A stretch of DNA of 64,000 nt. Origin: Chrysomallon squamiferum. Lineage: Eukaryota; Mollusca; Gastropoda; Neomphalida; Peltospiridae. Each line of letters starts with the position of its first letter. Position 1 is the stretch's first letter. Where the stretch lies: NCBI GenBank assembly GCA_012295275.1, contig CM022665.1, positions 9,267,476-9,331,475 of the forward strand. The letters are read 5' to 3'. Positions 1 through 18,200 of the stretch are shown piece by piece. The position numbers were made by a program, and so were the translations under genes. A model generated the notes under the pieces. The model searched no databases, was not told the origin of the DNA, and saw only the letters and a list, made by a program, of their open reading frames with translations.

Positions 1-61
1 CATTAAATTGATGTTTAAATATTTATTTATTAATTCATATATTCATTTATTGTTATTTCAG

Positions 62-4044
<3,983 letters not shown>

Positions 4045-7000
4045 CTAGCAACAGTGTGAAATGCAGCTGTGACATCAGCATGTAAGTATGACATCAGAAT
4101 GTGAACTTATTAGTGGGACTAGCAACATTAACATTAGAAAGTGACGGTATTGTGATCATCAAATGAATGTGAACTGAAGACAACAGTGATATTAGTGATG
4201 TGACTGAGACTTGGAATCAGCTGAAATGTAATCCTGATGTTTTTTCAGTAGTGTGACACTGACAAATCACAGAAGGAAGCAAATTACTGACTTGTGGCTA
4301 AAGGTGCCTTTGTCTGACAAACGTTACTCTCTCAGTATTGATGACAAAGAAGAAGTTTGTTTTATAAAGATGGCTTATTTATCATTCCAGATGGTTTTGT
4401 TTGTCAGAGGTTTCAGAGCATCCAGTATTTGTTTAAAAAGTAATATATATTGTTAACTGTATAGTCATTAATTCTGTCTCATTATCAAATCATATAGCAT
4501 GTATATACATTCTATTTTTGAAGTTTGTAGTTTACACAGCAAAGGTGATTCCTTTTTAACATGTTTATTTTTAACATTTTCAAGACAAATATGGTGCAGT
4601 TTGGAAAGAGTGGTGTTTTTTTTTTTTTTTTTTTTAAAATAAGTTATAAAACAGTTTTATTCATTTTTAATATTATTTGATAATTAGATTGTTCCAAATT
4701 TTTAAATAGAAATCATTCATTTTAAATTAAAAAATATATATTTTTATGATTCAAACTTTGGCCCATTTTACCAAAATTAATTTCACCATCAAACACATAT
4801 ACAAGTCTGAGAAGGTCCTGTCAGAATAATAAAAAAAAAAAAAAAAAAAAAAAAAGTTTAATTATTAAAAAGAATTATAAAATTTCCACAACGTTCCATT
4901 ATTGATGTAGTTAATTGAATGTAATTTTTAAAATATTTTTATTGCAGTTATCATTTGTGTTACAACTGTAGTAAACCACATTTAATTAAATTCACACTGA
5001 ACAAGTTATCACATCTTTAACCAGAAAACTTAATTAAAAGTAGAAAGATGTATGTTTTCATTACACTAATCATAGAAACAGTTTGAGCTACTTCATATTA
5101 AAGAGAAATAATAACTAACACCAATAGTTAAGGCTTTCATTTTATAAAATGGAATCACAAAACTGTTGTGTTAATTATTAACAAATGTTTAATCACTGTG
5201 TGATTGATAATTCCTTGACATCTTTACATTATAGAAAAGAACTGTTTTTGGTCAAACTATTGTTTGGTGATGCCAATGAGGTGCTGATAAAAGATGAAGT
5301 AAATATTAAATAACAGACAATACCTTTTCAAACTGTTCATGATAAAGGCAGTTATGGTAAAGAAACAGTAACAAAACAAATCAAAATATATGTCCTTCTG
5401 TAATGTCAAAATTGCAATTTGGCGTCCATTGTTGATGTTGTGTTTAGTGAGAATGTCATAACTGCTGCTGTTTGATTGTATTTATTAATGAATGTCAGTA
5501 TTTTATGGTCATAATACAAATCAAAAATTAACAACAAAATAAAACAACATAATAATAATACATTTCTGGAAATGCTATATAGCAGACATGGGCAACCTTT
5601 TGTGAAAAGTGGGCCACATGAGAACACGGCTCATCATCAGGTAGGCTACAGTACTAATAAATATTATTTTCCTTGAGAAATTAGGTGTACCATTTAGAAA
5701 GTGCCATAGGCTGCACTTTGCCCATGACTGCTGTTAGTATCCAGTCAGGTTTAAATATATTAAAAATTCCAATCTGCATTTAAATATAAAAAAAACACAA
5801 AAAACAAAACAACCCACAGTATTTTAGATTTACTATTTATTTGACCACCAACACCTTTTTAATTGGTGATTATTGACTACCAGTTAATTTTATGACTTTT
5901 TTTAACTTCATTTATCAAATGTTTTCATTTGAGATTTTTAAAAAGAAAAAAAAAAGTTTTATCTTACTCAAGTGTTATATAAAAGTTTAAACATTTTGAA
6001 ATAGTTTTATATCCCCATCTAATACTTTGTCATACATCTGCAACATGTTATAACTTGTGCTTTTACAAGATAAACATCAAACCCTACCTCATAGTTTGGC
6101 TATTTATTTTTCATTACTTTGTTTAATTTAGCATAATCGATACAATATTCTTTAAAAAATGGGATGATGCATTTTAATACTTAGGATAATAAATGATGTT
6201 TACAAATAGTTATTTTTGTATATGTGTGAAAAATTAATTTGAGCATAATATTAATATTATTAGTATCTCCACATATGAAAGTGAGAAATCTGACATCTTT
6301 AATGAAAGTTTAATTTTATAGTGTATTTATAGTTTGTCCTTATGACATCAGCAAGTTTATATTTGTTAAATACTGATTTATCAAAACAAATATATATATA
6401 AATAAATGTAGATGATAAAATAATATATCAGATTATAACAAAATTGCATTTTAGTGAATTCCCTTTAATGAGTATATATATACACACATTTTTTTTTTAG
6501 TCATGTCCAGGACTTCCAGATTTTAATAATATAAAGCTATACTGTCAATTTATTTAACTGCTGAAATATGTGACAATCACCACCATTGGTCTGAAATAAT
6601 AATAAACACTATAGGTTGTTTTTCTTTTTACGTTGTTTAACAGTTAATGAAATGTTAATGTATCTGTAGTTTTGTGAATTATTTATAAATTAACCTGGTC
6701 AAATTATTTTTATTAATCCAAGAAATATATTTCATGCATGATAGAGACATTGGTGTTTGGTAAGAGGATTTTTACCTGCAAGTATTTTGTTATGGTAACT
6801 TTGCATGATCCATAATCCATTATAAAATATATTCCATAATTTCTATAGTTATTTACATTAAACTGTTGTATTTTCACCAAGTCTTTGATTGTACCAAGAA
6901 TTTAGATAGGATAAAATGTGATTTGAGGAAACAAATTTTAAAACAGATAATAACTAATTGTTGTATATTTTTGTAACTGTTGATTGATACAAGCAGCTTA

Positions 7001-9290
7001 TTAAGATTATATTTATTATCAAAGATGTTTGTATACAATTAAATTTGGTAGTTGTTTGTACTGTGGTGCTTAACTTACAGTAATGAATAATAAGCACATA
7101 AATAACTGTTGGAATCAGAAATCTCAAAATAGCAAATTTCCAGCAAATGACCATGACCTTGTGCTTCATTTCTCTTCAGAATGTTATTTTGTGCTTCCAC
7201 TTCAAATACAGCCACATGCATTCATCATTTTCAGTTCAAAATAAATTAAATTGTGTAAATTTTCATGTATCAAAATGACTGAATAATTTTATTGATTAAT
7301 GAGAATCATTTATTTTCTGGAGAAATATTTTATTAGCAGCTATAATAATTAGATATCTTGCACAAATATTATAAACATCAGACAGCATAATGACATATCA
7401 AAAAAAAAAAAAAAAAAAAAATTGCTGCCTTAAATATTTCTTGATTTGTTTTTTTAGATTTTGTGACATGAATGTGCTAAAAATAGCATTCTCCTCTTCC
7501 CCATATATATTTTATAGTAAATTACAGATCTGTAGACACATAAATTGAAGATCTGTGCATTAATCCATCCAGTGCATATATTTTTAATTTAATTGTTGTC
7601 ATTTCCATTACTAGTCCCTTGTAATCATTATCATCTCATGGCTGCTTTACATTTGCAGTTTAGATGAACAAGTATTTTTGTAAAGTTTTGTTCATGACCA
7701 GATTATAATTATATAAATTCAGATACTGAATTGTTCTCATCTTATTGACAGACATATTTAAATAAAAATGATTCTGTTGTTAACTAGTTTAATGTATATT
7801 TTATCTGCCTTAATAACAGAATGTGTTGGTTTTAATGTTTGTTTTCATTACAGTTCATCAAATTTGTATTTTGTTGTATATCAGAATATGTATTTAATTA
7901 ATATATGCTTGTTGATCATTGTTTTGTTCTTCTTTTCTATGGGAACAGATGATACTTTCAGTTTTTGTTTGAAAGGCTTGTTAAAACATGGCTTGTGATT
8001 TAACAAAGAATATATTAAGATATTGCTTGTTTGGAAAATATTTGTATTAAAAATGTATATATATTTTAAAATATTTAGAACTTAGCTTGAAACCTGACCA
8101 CACTCATTTGCAAATAAGGAAAAGCAGGCTTTAATTAGTTTGTAACTAAATTACAATTATTTCTTGGGAAAAACATTAAGGAGCATTCACTTGTGTCAGA
8201 TGTGATTGTAACTCAGTTATGCATTTCTCTATTTACCTCCTTTTAATATTAGAAGAAATATACTGTTCAACTCCAGTTGAAACAAAGCTGTTATGTTCAA
8301 AATGGGTTCTTCTTCCTTAAACCTCCCACAAAAGAATGAAATTACATGTCTGTAAAGTTGCATGAACTGGCTAAAAGTATTTTGACAAATTCAAAATCAT
8401 TTGTGATAGAACCTTAAGCTCAATGCTGTCTTGTGTTACTCAGCACCTGAAATTGTAACTTTATTCTTTAGAGAAAAACTTTAATATGAAAACATTTTAA
8501 TATGAAATTCTTAATTATGTTTTGTCCCATCAAATTTACAAATTAATGATACACAGTATGGCAATTTCTGGTATGATCATGAACAGGCCAACTTATTAAT
8601 ATTCATTTTGAAAAGGCCCGTTTTCTTTGATCTTCACAGCAGGTGTTACACAAAATTGGTTTTTGATGTTTTTTTCTTGTACTGATGTGATTCTGTATTT
8701 CTGCCAAACATCACCATAACTGACTTCAACAGCATGTGCCTCATATAAAAGGTAATGTATTCTTAGAGATAATGCAGTTACAATATAACATTTTTGATAT
8801 AGTTTATTGTACCCAGTTAATTCTGAATCAAAGAATATCTTTATATAAATTTTGTTTTGAACATAATGCAAAAATAAACTTTCATATTAGAATCTTTATC
8901 TCTTTGTAAAGTGTTAAATTCTGAAGAAACATAGCATTGGAAACAATAGGTTTATTTATTTTTAATTTTTTTTTTTTAAAGAAATAGAAAAGAAATAATA
9001 ATGACAAGGTGCTTACTCTGTTTTTTAAATGCTTAAAATATTAGCACTGGGCATATCATCATGCACTTAAAGACTGTTTTGAACATCATTCTGCTGTTTT
9101 GCATAAAAAAAAAGAAGAAAAAAAAAAGAAGCTTACTCACTTAAAATAAGTTATTTTATATTTTGCCTTTGTTATATTACTTAAGTAATCTGTATTGTTA
9201 CTTGTAAGACTTCTCATCTATAGCAAAAGAAAAAGATAAAAACAAGAGCAAAGAAAACGAAATTGTCAATTTAAAAAAAAAGTTTATTTT
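4045..9290. other. RasGRP 3' flank: probable 3' UTR then intergenic DNA
   Basis: AT-rich, with stops in all frames and no homology seen. Possible plus-strand poly(A) signals are AATAAA at 4828-4833, followed by a genomic A tract, and AATAAA at 8873-8878, followed by a GT-containing stretch. Neither is proven. A small hAT-like MITE lies at 5583-5730. A 91-codon minus-strand frame near 8596-8871 has no recognisable domain. The true transcript ends of both converging genes must lie between 4045 and 14739. Confidence 0.6.
5583..5730. mobile_element. Short hAT-like MITE
   Basis: A 148-bp element bounded by 13-bp terminal inverted repeats: CAGACATGGGCAA at the left and TTGCCCATGACTG at the right, which is CAGTCATGGGCAA when reversed (12 of 13 match). 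The CAG...TGGGCAA ends and a nearby GGGCC motif are typical of non-autonomous hAT elements. An intact 8-bp target duplication is not visible, so the copy is probably old. It encodes nothing. Confidence 0.7.
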
Positions 9291-10724
9291 AAGTGGGTAG
9301 GTTATTTCAGTGCTATACATTCCTACAATTACAATGCAAAACACTTATCCACAATATGCAAAAACAAGTAAGTTGTGGCACTTGGGGTAAGCTTGTATGT
9401 TAGGACAAGTCAGATAAATAACAGGACACTGAAACACATTGTGTCATTTTTGTGCAGATATCTGACGAAGAAGATGCAAGCCACAAGTACAATAAATGAT
9501 CATCATTTCTTCCAAATATTACTCAACCTGAACCACAACTTATAAAACATGTAAGGGAAATGTTTCCATAGCAACCAATATAAACAGGTCCCATGTTAAA
9601 AAAAAAAAAAAAAAAGGTCAACGTCATCATCATCACAGTCTTGAAACTTCAATTAGTTTGTACCTTCAATATATAAATATCTGTTGCTCTATTCAAAACT
9701 GCACAATATAATATTTTTAATTCCTTTTGGGCTATGGTGTCAGTCCTCCAGTGGATGAGGATGTATAGTTCCCCCATTTACCAAACCAAATGCTTTATAA
9801 AACCTATAGTTCAAGGGAAAAAATAAAAAATCCAGTCTAATTTTATTCTTGTTTAATTTCATTTAAATCTATAATAATTTAAAGAGTAATAACAATGCTA
9901 ACAATAATTTAAAAAAGTAATAATAATGTAATCATATTTAACGCTGTTGGGAGAAATGATTAAATAATAAAAGTAGTCATCTGCTATAGTCAACAGGTAT
10001 AGCTAAAATAACATTGGTTTTTGTACATCCAAAACATACAGTTAAAGCACCATGTTAAGAAAAATTGTACATTTAAAATCTTTCTTTTTTTTAATTTCAT
10101 CAGGTTATCTAGGTTATTTATTTTCAGTGGAATCAATTACAATTGCATTTTTAAATTCAAACCTGTGTCTAAAAATTTTGTAGCATTTAAAATATTCATA
10201 TAAAATAATTACAAAGCAGAAAATACTAATAACAAACAAGATAACTTCTGGTGGAACTGCAGCAAACCAGCCAAAGGAATTGAATATATTACATTCAGCA
10301 GTTGTTACACCACATACTCTTTAGTTCCCCACGTTAACATCATGAATGCATGCTGTACTTTGGACCATCATCATCATATCAAGATAGCAAAACAATCTTT
10401 TAGTTTTTGATACACAAGAACATTTTTTGTTAGAATTACTGCCATTTTCTTAATTTCCTGAATCTTTAGTATGCTGTAACATTACTGAACACCATATGAT
10501 GGTCCTCAGCATTTTAATGGTAGCTGCCTTTATGCAAATGCATTATTTGATAATAATTACACATGGGGCAAAAAAAAATAAAAAATGACCTTAATGAAAA
10601 ACAAAAGAGATGGTGTTCCCATTTGACTGAGCAAATGTTAGCATTAGTAACAGCCAGTTTTCAGAATTGTTTGTATGACTCAAAATTAATTTCTATAAAC
10701 TCTTAAAAAAAAAAAAAAAAAAAA

Positions 10725-10756
<32 letters not shown>

Positions 10757-10827
10757 TTTTAAAAAAATAAAAAAAAATTATATTTATAATTTTGATTAAT
10801 AACCTGCTATTACCCTGTGGCCATAAT

Positions 10828-11708
10828 GCAAGCCTGGGATCCAACATGTCACCCCAGGGCAAATCATTGCCATTGTTTAGTCTATATAGTGGGTGCAATG
10901 TTGCATCAGCAACAAAGCCACAATACAAAGTTGAACAGACAACAAGAATGCACATGCACAATGGCTACATCAACTTCAAAATTAAAACATTTTGTTCAGT
11001 TCCTTTAAGAAAGAAAATCAGATTTCTTATATGCCTTTAAAGATATTGGTATACACTTTGTTTAACTTAAAAAAAAAAAAAAAAAAAAAAAAGGTAGAAG
11101 AAAAAATAAAGCAAAAGAAGCAAACTAACAAGAGATTTAAATTCAGACTTAAAAATGACATGACATAAAGCCCACTGAATTATTTTAACACAACCAGCAG
11201 AGAATAATAAAAATTAATATTGAGCCTGATAACTGAAATATTAGTAACATGCAGTAAAGTATAACATGTACAATGCATATGGGATTGATTACATCAAAAC
11301 CCAATATACAAAGTACACATTATAACTCTGCGCAGTCAAGTCTATTTGCTTAAAACAGCAAATAGACTAAACTGCACAGAGTTTTAAAACAAACAAACAA
11401 ACAATCTACAACAATCAACCATAAAAAGAAAGAGCATGGTCCGTAGAAGAAGACATCATGCAAACCTCTGATCCAACATGTCACCAAAGGGTGCAAGGAA
11501 ACCTGCATCCAGGGTGGCCCCAGGTTACATTGCCAAGGCAACATGACCTTTGGGTCAGAAAGATAACAGGTCACAGCAACATATGCTATGATGTCAATCA
11601 ACACAGCCAGTGCAGCTGTCAGGTGTAAGCTGTCTGCAAGCAATCTTTCTGCCAGGCATGAAAGAACATTCTGATTGTACAAGCCTTGGATCCTGCATGT
11701 CATCCAAG
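10828..11708. repeat. Three dispersed copies of a ~28-bp motif
   Basis: Copies start at about 10828 (GCAAGCCTGGGATCCAACAT), 11460 (GCAAACCTCTGATCCAACAT) and 11679 (ACAAGCCTTGGATCCTGCAT). Each is followed by GTCACC or GTCATCC. The surrounding DNA is less AT-rich than average. It may be the remains of an interspersed repeat; the family is not recognised. Confidence 0.5.
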
Positions 11709-14067
11709 GAGAATCGCAAATCAAGACAGAGAGAAAACTGAAGAACGTTTTCACTTAGTCTTAGATTTACTGATGTACAATTTGTGTGTACTTACTGCTC
11801 AAGTCAAGAAAGATTTCCTGTATACAACTTTTAACTGTTTCTAAAAATCTACACAAAGCAGATTTTTTATTTATGGTGTAAATCCAAGATTATACTAGGA
11901 AAATGGCAAAAGCTTTAATATTAATGTTCAGTTAGATTTTAAATTTCTAAAGCACTAGATGTGCTATTAGTACTGAAATGTAATATGATTACAAATACTG
12001 AAAAATAAAACTTTCATTCATTACAACACACATACATGCAAATTATTGACAACATACATAGCATGCTGCACATAAAACAAATCATCTCATGCCGAGATCA
12101 CAGCATTGTATAAAGGGTTTTGATATAATAAATAATTTCCATATGAAAATGTACAACAATATATACAAACTGCATGAATATATAATATCTAGAAATATAT
12201 ACAATTTTGCATGTTTAAAAAAAAATAAAAATAATAAATAATAAAAAAAAATTCTTTGGAGATATATATATAAAATGAAATGCAAACATATTCCATTTAA
12301 GAAATAATCTCAAGAAATGTCAAAATAAATGTAATGAGGGCTTGTGCTAACAGCAACACTGTGCTTTCAGAACAAGTCCTTGCAAATAAACTTGGCACGT
12401 AGTTTGACACAAACTAGTGGAACAACAATCACTCTTGTTCAACAAACATCTTCAGTTGTCATGTTTTCACAAGTGACTAGTAATTATGCACAAACAGCTG
12501 ACAAGATTCATTTCTTTTTTCTTTTTTTAAAAAATGTCAACATATGATAAATAACAGGTAAGTACCTTGCCACATATGATTATGAAATATCCAATGCCCA
12601 TGCTGGTTTCCATACACCCAGAATTTAAAATAAAATATTACACTTTACAGAAGGTTATAGATAAAATTATTGTTGTTATTATTGCTATTATTATTATTAT
12701 TAACTTTAAAAATGACAATTACTAATTTTAATAGAATTTAATAATTTGTTTAGACAAAATGGTTCAAACTTGAATTTATTATTAAAAATATTTGGATAAC
12801 ATAAGCAACTTAGGCTGAAAGATAATATCATTTACAAATTAAATAACTTTTTGTTCCTGTTCTGTATCAATTTTCTTGAAATTATGTTAGGCATAATTCC
12901 AAAGATATATTAATATACATTTTATTAAAACATTTGTGATTTTTATAAATTTATTTTGATGTTTTTTCAAGTTAGTCACTGGTAATTTAACATACTGTTT
13001 ACAATTGTTTTATTTTCTTTTTTCTTGAAAGTTAAATAAAATTTTAAAACATTATTATGGCATTTTTTTTAAAAATAATATCAGTAACTGTACAGATATT
13101 ATTAAATTATCAATATTACAGCATTTGTAATTATATCTCAGGTTCTTTTGCTTTGTTTTTATTATTATTCTTTAAAATTTCTTAAAGATTATCAAAGAAT
13201 TACTGAATAATATTTTACCAATAGTTTAGTCAGAATAATATAATTTTACCAAGTAATGGAAGAATAACAAAAACAACCACACTAAAAATTAAATCATGAA
13301 ACTATCAAACAATAATGAAGAAAAAATAAATAAAAGAAAGCATCCCCCTCACACTTTTGATGATCATATCACTATCTAAACACTAATATTCTAACTTCAA
13401 ACAAATTTTAATATCACATTTTGCTCAAGGGAATTTATTGATTGCTATGGAAACAATATTTTGACCTATATAGCACCTTGGTAGCAGGTTTGAATCATCT
13501 CGGATCTTTCAACATCTCATCTAACTGGCTTACACCCAGTCATCTGCACATAAGACTTAAGTGTATGCCCACATGGTAACAGATAATCAGAAATAATTAC
13601 ATAACTATTCTACAATATCATAAGCCAAACAGGCTTTTAATAAACTTGTATTCACTGTTCATACAAAAAAAGAAAAACCACACAAACAATGCAATATATA
13701 AAATATGCTAATCTGTTTTTCTTACAACAGATTCCTTGGCTTTGCTGTGTTGAATGCGTATGCACTTGTGACAGCCAATCCTCTCCGGTTTTGCCTGGTA
13801 TGTTGGCAGTGAAAGTTATCTGCTCTTTGGTAAGCCACATACTTAAGAAGAAAATTCATGCAGCTAAAATCAGAGGCTTAAACCTTGCCAAAAAACAAAA
13901 AAATCAAAAACAGTAAAGTGAAAATAGAACGAAATAGAAAGTCAAAGAACAAGAAAAAGCACTTAACAACCCATTCTGATACTTTTTCAATTTTTTTTTT
14001 TTCCCCCAAGAGTACACAATATCAAAGAAAATGCCTTTTCTTTGAACGATTTAGTGTATTATTATTA

Positions 14068-14068
<1 letters not shown>

Positions 14069-14110
<42 letters not shown>

Positions 14111-14112
14111 TA
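14069..14112. repeat. (TA)n(CA)n microsatellite
   Basis: A run of TA dinucleotides passing into CACACACA and then TATA. It lies in the presumed 3' UTR of the MYPT gene. Confidence 0.9.
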
Positions 14113-14739
14113 TATTTTATTTGTGTGTGGGGATTTGTTTCTTTTTCTTCTTTCCACAGATAAATCTGCTTTTTTTTCAAAAGTTCTACACACAATCACA
14201 GCACTGTTTTTCAAAAAGCACTATTTCAGCTCCAGAACCAATCTCATGCTCTAAGAAAATGTCTCCTAAATAAATATCAGCCTTCTTAACTATAATTATA
14301 AATAACATACACAAGCCTTTATATATAGTACATATGACCATGCATGTACTGAATTGAATAAATTTCAAATAAAACAATTAACAAAGAGAAAAGGAATAAA
14401 CACACAGTGTTCTATGTAAGATAAGGGATTAAGTCGAAGAAAACTGGAAAAGCACAAAATTTCATGAACTATTAACTGCCAACATACAACAGCATAAAGG
14501 AAGCCTTGCATAGGAAGGGTTCCTTGTAGCATCTTGGCTTTGCCAAGAGGGTCATGGCTTAGAATGTAAATGGGAAGAAATTCACAGAACACTTGGAAGA
14601 CAGTACATGGCACAGGACAAGTGCCCAAACACTAGTATGCTCGGCTTGTTGAAATAAAAACTGGTGACTGAAACGCCAGACAATTGGGTTTCATTAGGAC
14701 ACCATTTCTGACATTCTGAAAACAGACTACAGTTATGCT

Positions 14740-14826
14740 TTACTTAGACAGCTTGCTGATCACACGGATTAAGGCTCCATTTTCTTCTCGCAGTCTGTTG
14801 TTGTCTGACTTCAGATTATCCATTTT
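14740..14826 (-). CDS. PPP1R12A: MYPT exon 24b: distal leucine-zipper terminal exon
   Basis: Acceptor TTTTTAG, then [28 protein letters not shown] and TAA. It matches the vertebrate C-terminus '[21 protein letters not shown]' almost exactly. Leu at positions 5, 12, 19 and 26 of the exon forms the zipper. This is the conserved terminus. Confidence 0.95.
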   Translation of the reverse strand, partial: [28 protein letters not shown]

Positions 14827-15180
14827 CTAAAAATAGATTAAAGTGAAAACTGGATTAATGAAAAGGAAATAAACCAGTCTACAATCTGATGGAAACATTT
14901 AGGAATATGAACTTCATTTCCCTGAAATTAAAACAACGAAACATATAAATGACAAAATTACTGATATCAAAAAAAAGAAAATTAAAATGCAGGAAACAAT
15001 TGAAAAAAAAAAAAAAAAAAAAATGAAGAAAAGACAAAGATAGAAAAAGGAAATAATTGTTATCTGCTGTTTTTGCAGCAACAGAATATAATGATTTGTA
15101 ATTTTCAAGGATATAATAAACTGATAAGCTAGTACAGGGATAGTGACCATCAAATCTCTGAATTTAAATGAACAAGCTCT

Positions 15181-15235
<55 letters not shown>

Positions 15236-18200
15236 ATGGACCTTATTGATAAAAAAAATTAATTTGCTTGGAATATTTACATTTTGGTCATTAAATACTA
15301 AAACAACATCAGAAACAGTAAATAAATAAATAAATAAATTTATGTTTTGTTAACTTCAGAAAACCTCTTTTTGCACCTGTTTTAAACGAACAAATTCTAT
15401 GAACTAAATAACCAAACTTAAGCAGCCAAAACTATAAAAAACAAAAGAAGTGTAGAGAAGATCAGCAACAGGGCTTCACACAAAACAAATGTTTAATCAA
15501 TTTAAATGAATACTTTAAAGAAAAAAAAAATATATATATAAATATATCCACTACTATCTAGAGTTAGTTCAAAGTAAAAAAAAAAAATAAAAAAAAAATA
15601 AAAAGCACATAACATGTTAGACAAGTCAGTAAGATTATGGAGTGTTAGGAATGCATTTGATGAATTTAACAGTCAAAATATATTTTTTACACCTTAGTAG
15701 TAAATGTATATTCATATATTATTTATTTGGACTGTTTTGATAATGAGCTGTGGATTGCTCAGTTTTGAACATGAATATATAAATGTTTAATGGCACCCTG
15801 CCAAAACAACAACAACAAAAAAATTAGGTATCTAATTTGTCATCATACAGCAAAACTATGTTCATGAACTAATTAAACAACAGGCTTTAGAATATCACAT
15901 TGCTAAGATCACTTATAAACATTCTCAGACATTTATTCCTAATAGCAGAATTAAAAGTCTGCATTTAATTTGTCCTTCTTTAAAATTAATTAAAAGTTTG
16001 AAAAATATTTTTATTTTGTATGTTGTTATTGAATGAGGGATATTTTTATTATTATTTTTTTTAAATGAAAAGTATTTTCTAATACAGTCATTCTAAATTA
16101 ATTTTTGTGAAACACTGCTTTTAACTTATTAATATGTAATAATAATAATAATTAAAAAAAAAAAGAAAAGTAAATAAAATTCACACAAACAAGACTGATG
16201 AGCAACCTGAATGGTCCAAAAACTTTTCTGTTTTCTTTTTTTTAATATCAAATCTTATAATTTTTACACATTCTCAACTACTGATTACTTTATTGTACTT
16301 AGTAATTTCTCCCATAACACAATAAAACAAAAACATTTTATTCTTTTAACAGTAACTCCAACAAACCAAGAAAAACAAAAAAAAACATATTTGAAATATA
16401 TTAACATTAAATTAATATCAAAAGTAGTAAGATTATACTGCCTGTTTAAATAATTGTATCATGTAACACTAACAAATAGTTCTCTATGTTACCATTTGTT
16501 ATGCACGTTCAAACCCAACCCTCTGACATACAGCACTTTATAAACATATTTTTAAAATGTTTAATTCTGAATAATATAAAAATAGGATGAAATATGTACA
16601 TAGTTATGACAATGAAGAAAAATCTGCCAAATGCACATAATTTATATGGACCTGAGTACGTTGAAAGCAATACTGGCAAAACCATTTCTTTTATTCATAT
16701 ATATCCACTCATCCATTCACCCATCCATCTCTCATTTCTTTCTGCCACTCACGATTTTCTCATACACACGTCTGACACATATGAATACTTGGCATTTATG
16801 CAAAAGCTATTTTAATTTTGAACTGACACGATCATCAGACTTATACGGTGTATTAGAGTTCTCATCAAGTAACTTATTTATAAAATATTAACATGTAAAA
16901 AAAGATGCATGTAAATGCTTGAATACAACACGATGAATTATTATACAAGCCATATGATAATCAGACATGTCTTTTTTCTTCTTTTCATAAAAAGAAGAAG
17001 AACTAACTGTAATAAACACTGATAAATAATTTTAAGTTTCTAGGCTAATTTTTTTTTACATGTTTTCATCTAAAACCTTTAGTTTTCTTTCTGTTAGATA
17101 ACCTTTTAACTTAAATTTTTTTTATTGTATTCAAAAATGTATTTTCATTTTCAGTCAAAATATAAAGATATGTTTGGACAAATTATACTGATCAAGGAGC
17201 AGCTATTCTGACAAATCCTTATCCCAAATATTTTTAACAACAGTTTTTAAATTTAATTCAGAGATGATTTTGTGATAAAATAAAAAAAATAAATAAATAA
17301 AATATTTAAAAAAATAAAAAAATAAATAAAATAAGAACGTCAATCCCACCGATTTTTGGCAATTAAATAGACTAATTCAGATTAACTATTTCTGGAGAAA
17401 AAAACTAAAATAAAATTAAATAAAATAAAATAAAATTACTCTGCAATGTTTAGTATATAGAGAAGAAGAAACGTAAAAGTTAAAAATTCATAATTTTCAG
17501 TTCAGTGTGGCAGCCATTCAGTTATTATACAGCACTGGGTTATAAAAGCTTTCATTTTAAAACCTTTAAGAAGATACTGAATGCTGGGAGAGAGAACTGA
17601 AGATAGGGAAAAGGTTATTCAACATTTATATGGTATTATTTTTCAGATAAAATACATTAGTTAATATCTGAGAATATTACTTTTCATGAATACAAGCTAA
17701 TTTATATATAAATTATAACCAACAACAGTTTTAAAATGAAATGTTTTAGCAAACATGTTTAAACATATAAAAATAATAACACTTACTGCATAAAATATCC
17801 ATAGTGTTTGTTATACTTTTCATTTGCTCACAAACATAAAATTAAATGCTGAAATTATTGTTTATCTAATGATGTAAAATTAACATTTATCTTCAAAGAT
17901 AAAAATTACCATGACTTAGATCCCAAACATCCAAGTAACTGTTTACACTGATCTGAGTTAGTTATGTGAAAATTGCTGCTTTCAAGACTTCCAGTTTAAT
18001 ATCTGTGAATCATGCACAGTTTCCAGTTTTGAAAAAAGGCCAAACATTTTCTTATTGAGGTCCTTGACCTATTTCATGCACGTATGGGATGGAAATAGAT
18101 TCAACAGGTAACGTAATCCTTCATTCAAAAAGTAATGGTTCAGACAAAAAATTATTATGATGTTGTTCATGCCATTATGATAAACAATGAATATGATATA

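Larger units (their letters stand above)
9291..14739. other. MYPT 3' flank: probable 3' UTR of the minus-strand gene
   Basis: No exon-like sequence was recognised. The part nearest the stop codon, about 13600-14739, has slightly more balanced base composition, as expected of a 3' UTR. It contains A-rich tracts, a TA/CA microsatellite and a three-copy short repeat. Minus-strand frames here (for example 14365-14628 and 11350-11754) lack domain signatures and are read as chance frames in UTR or intergenic DNA. Confidence 0.5.

Noticed and set aside
8596-8871. 91-codon minus-strand frame with somewhat protein-like composition
   Set aside because: No family recognised, no splice context, and an AT-rich surrounding. 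Not enough to call a gene.
11350-11754. 134-codon minus-strand frame
   Set aside because: It covers two copies of the short repeated motif, has no recognisable domain, and lies in the presumed 3' flank of MYPT.
14365-14628. 87-codon minus-strand frame just downstream of the MYPT stop
   Set aside because: It lies in the expected 3' UTR; no homology or start context supports translation.
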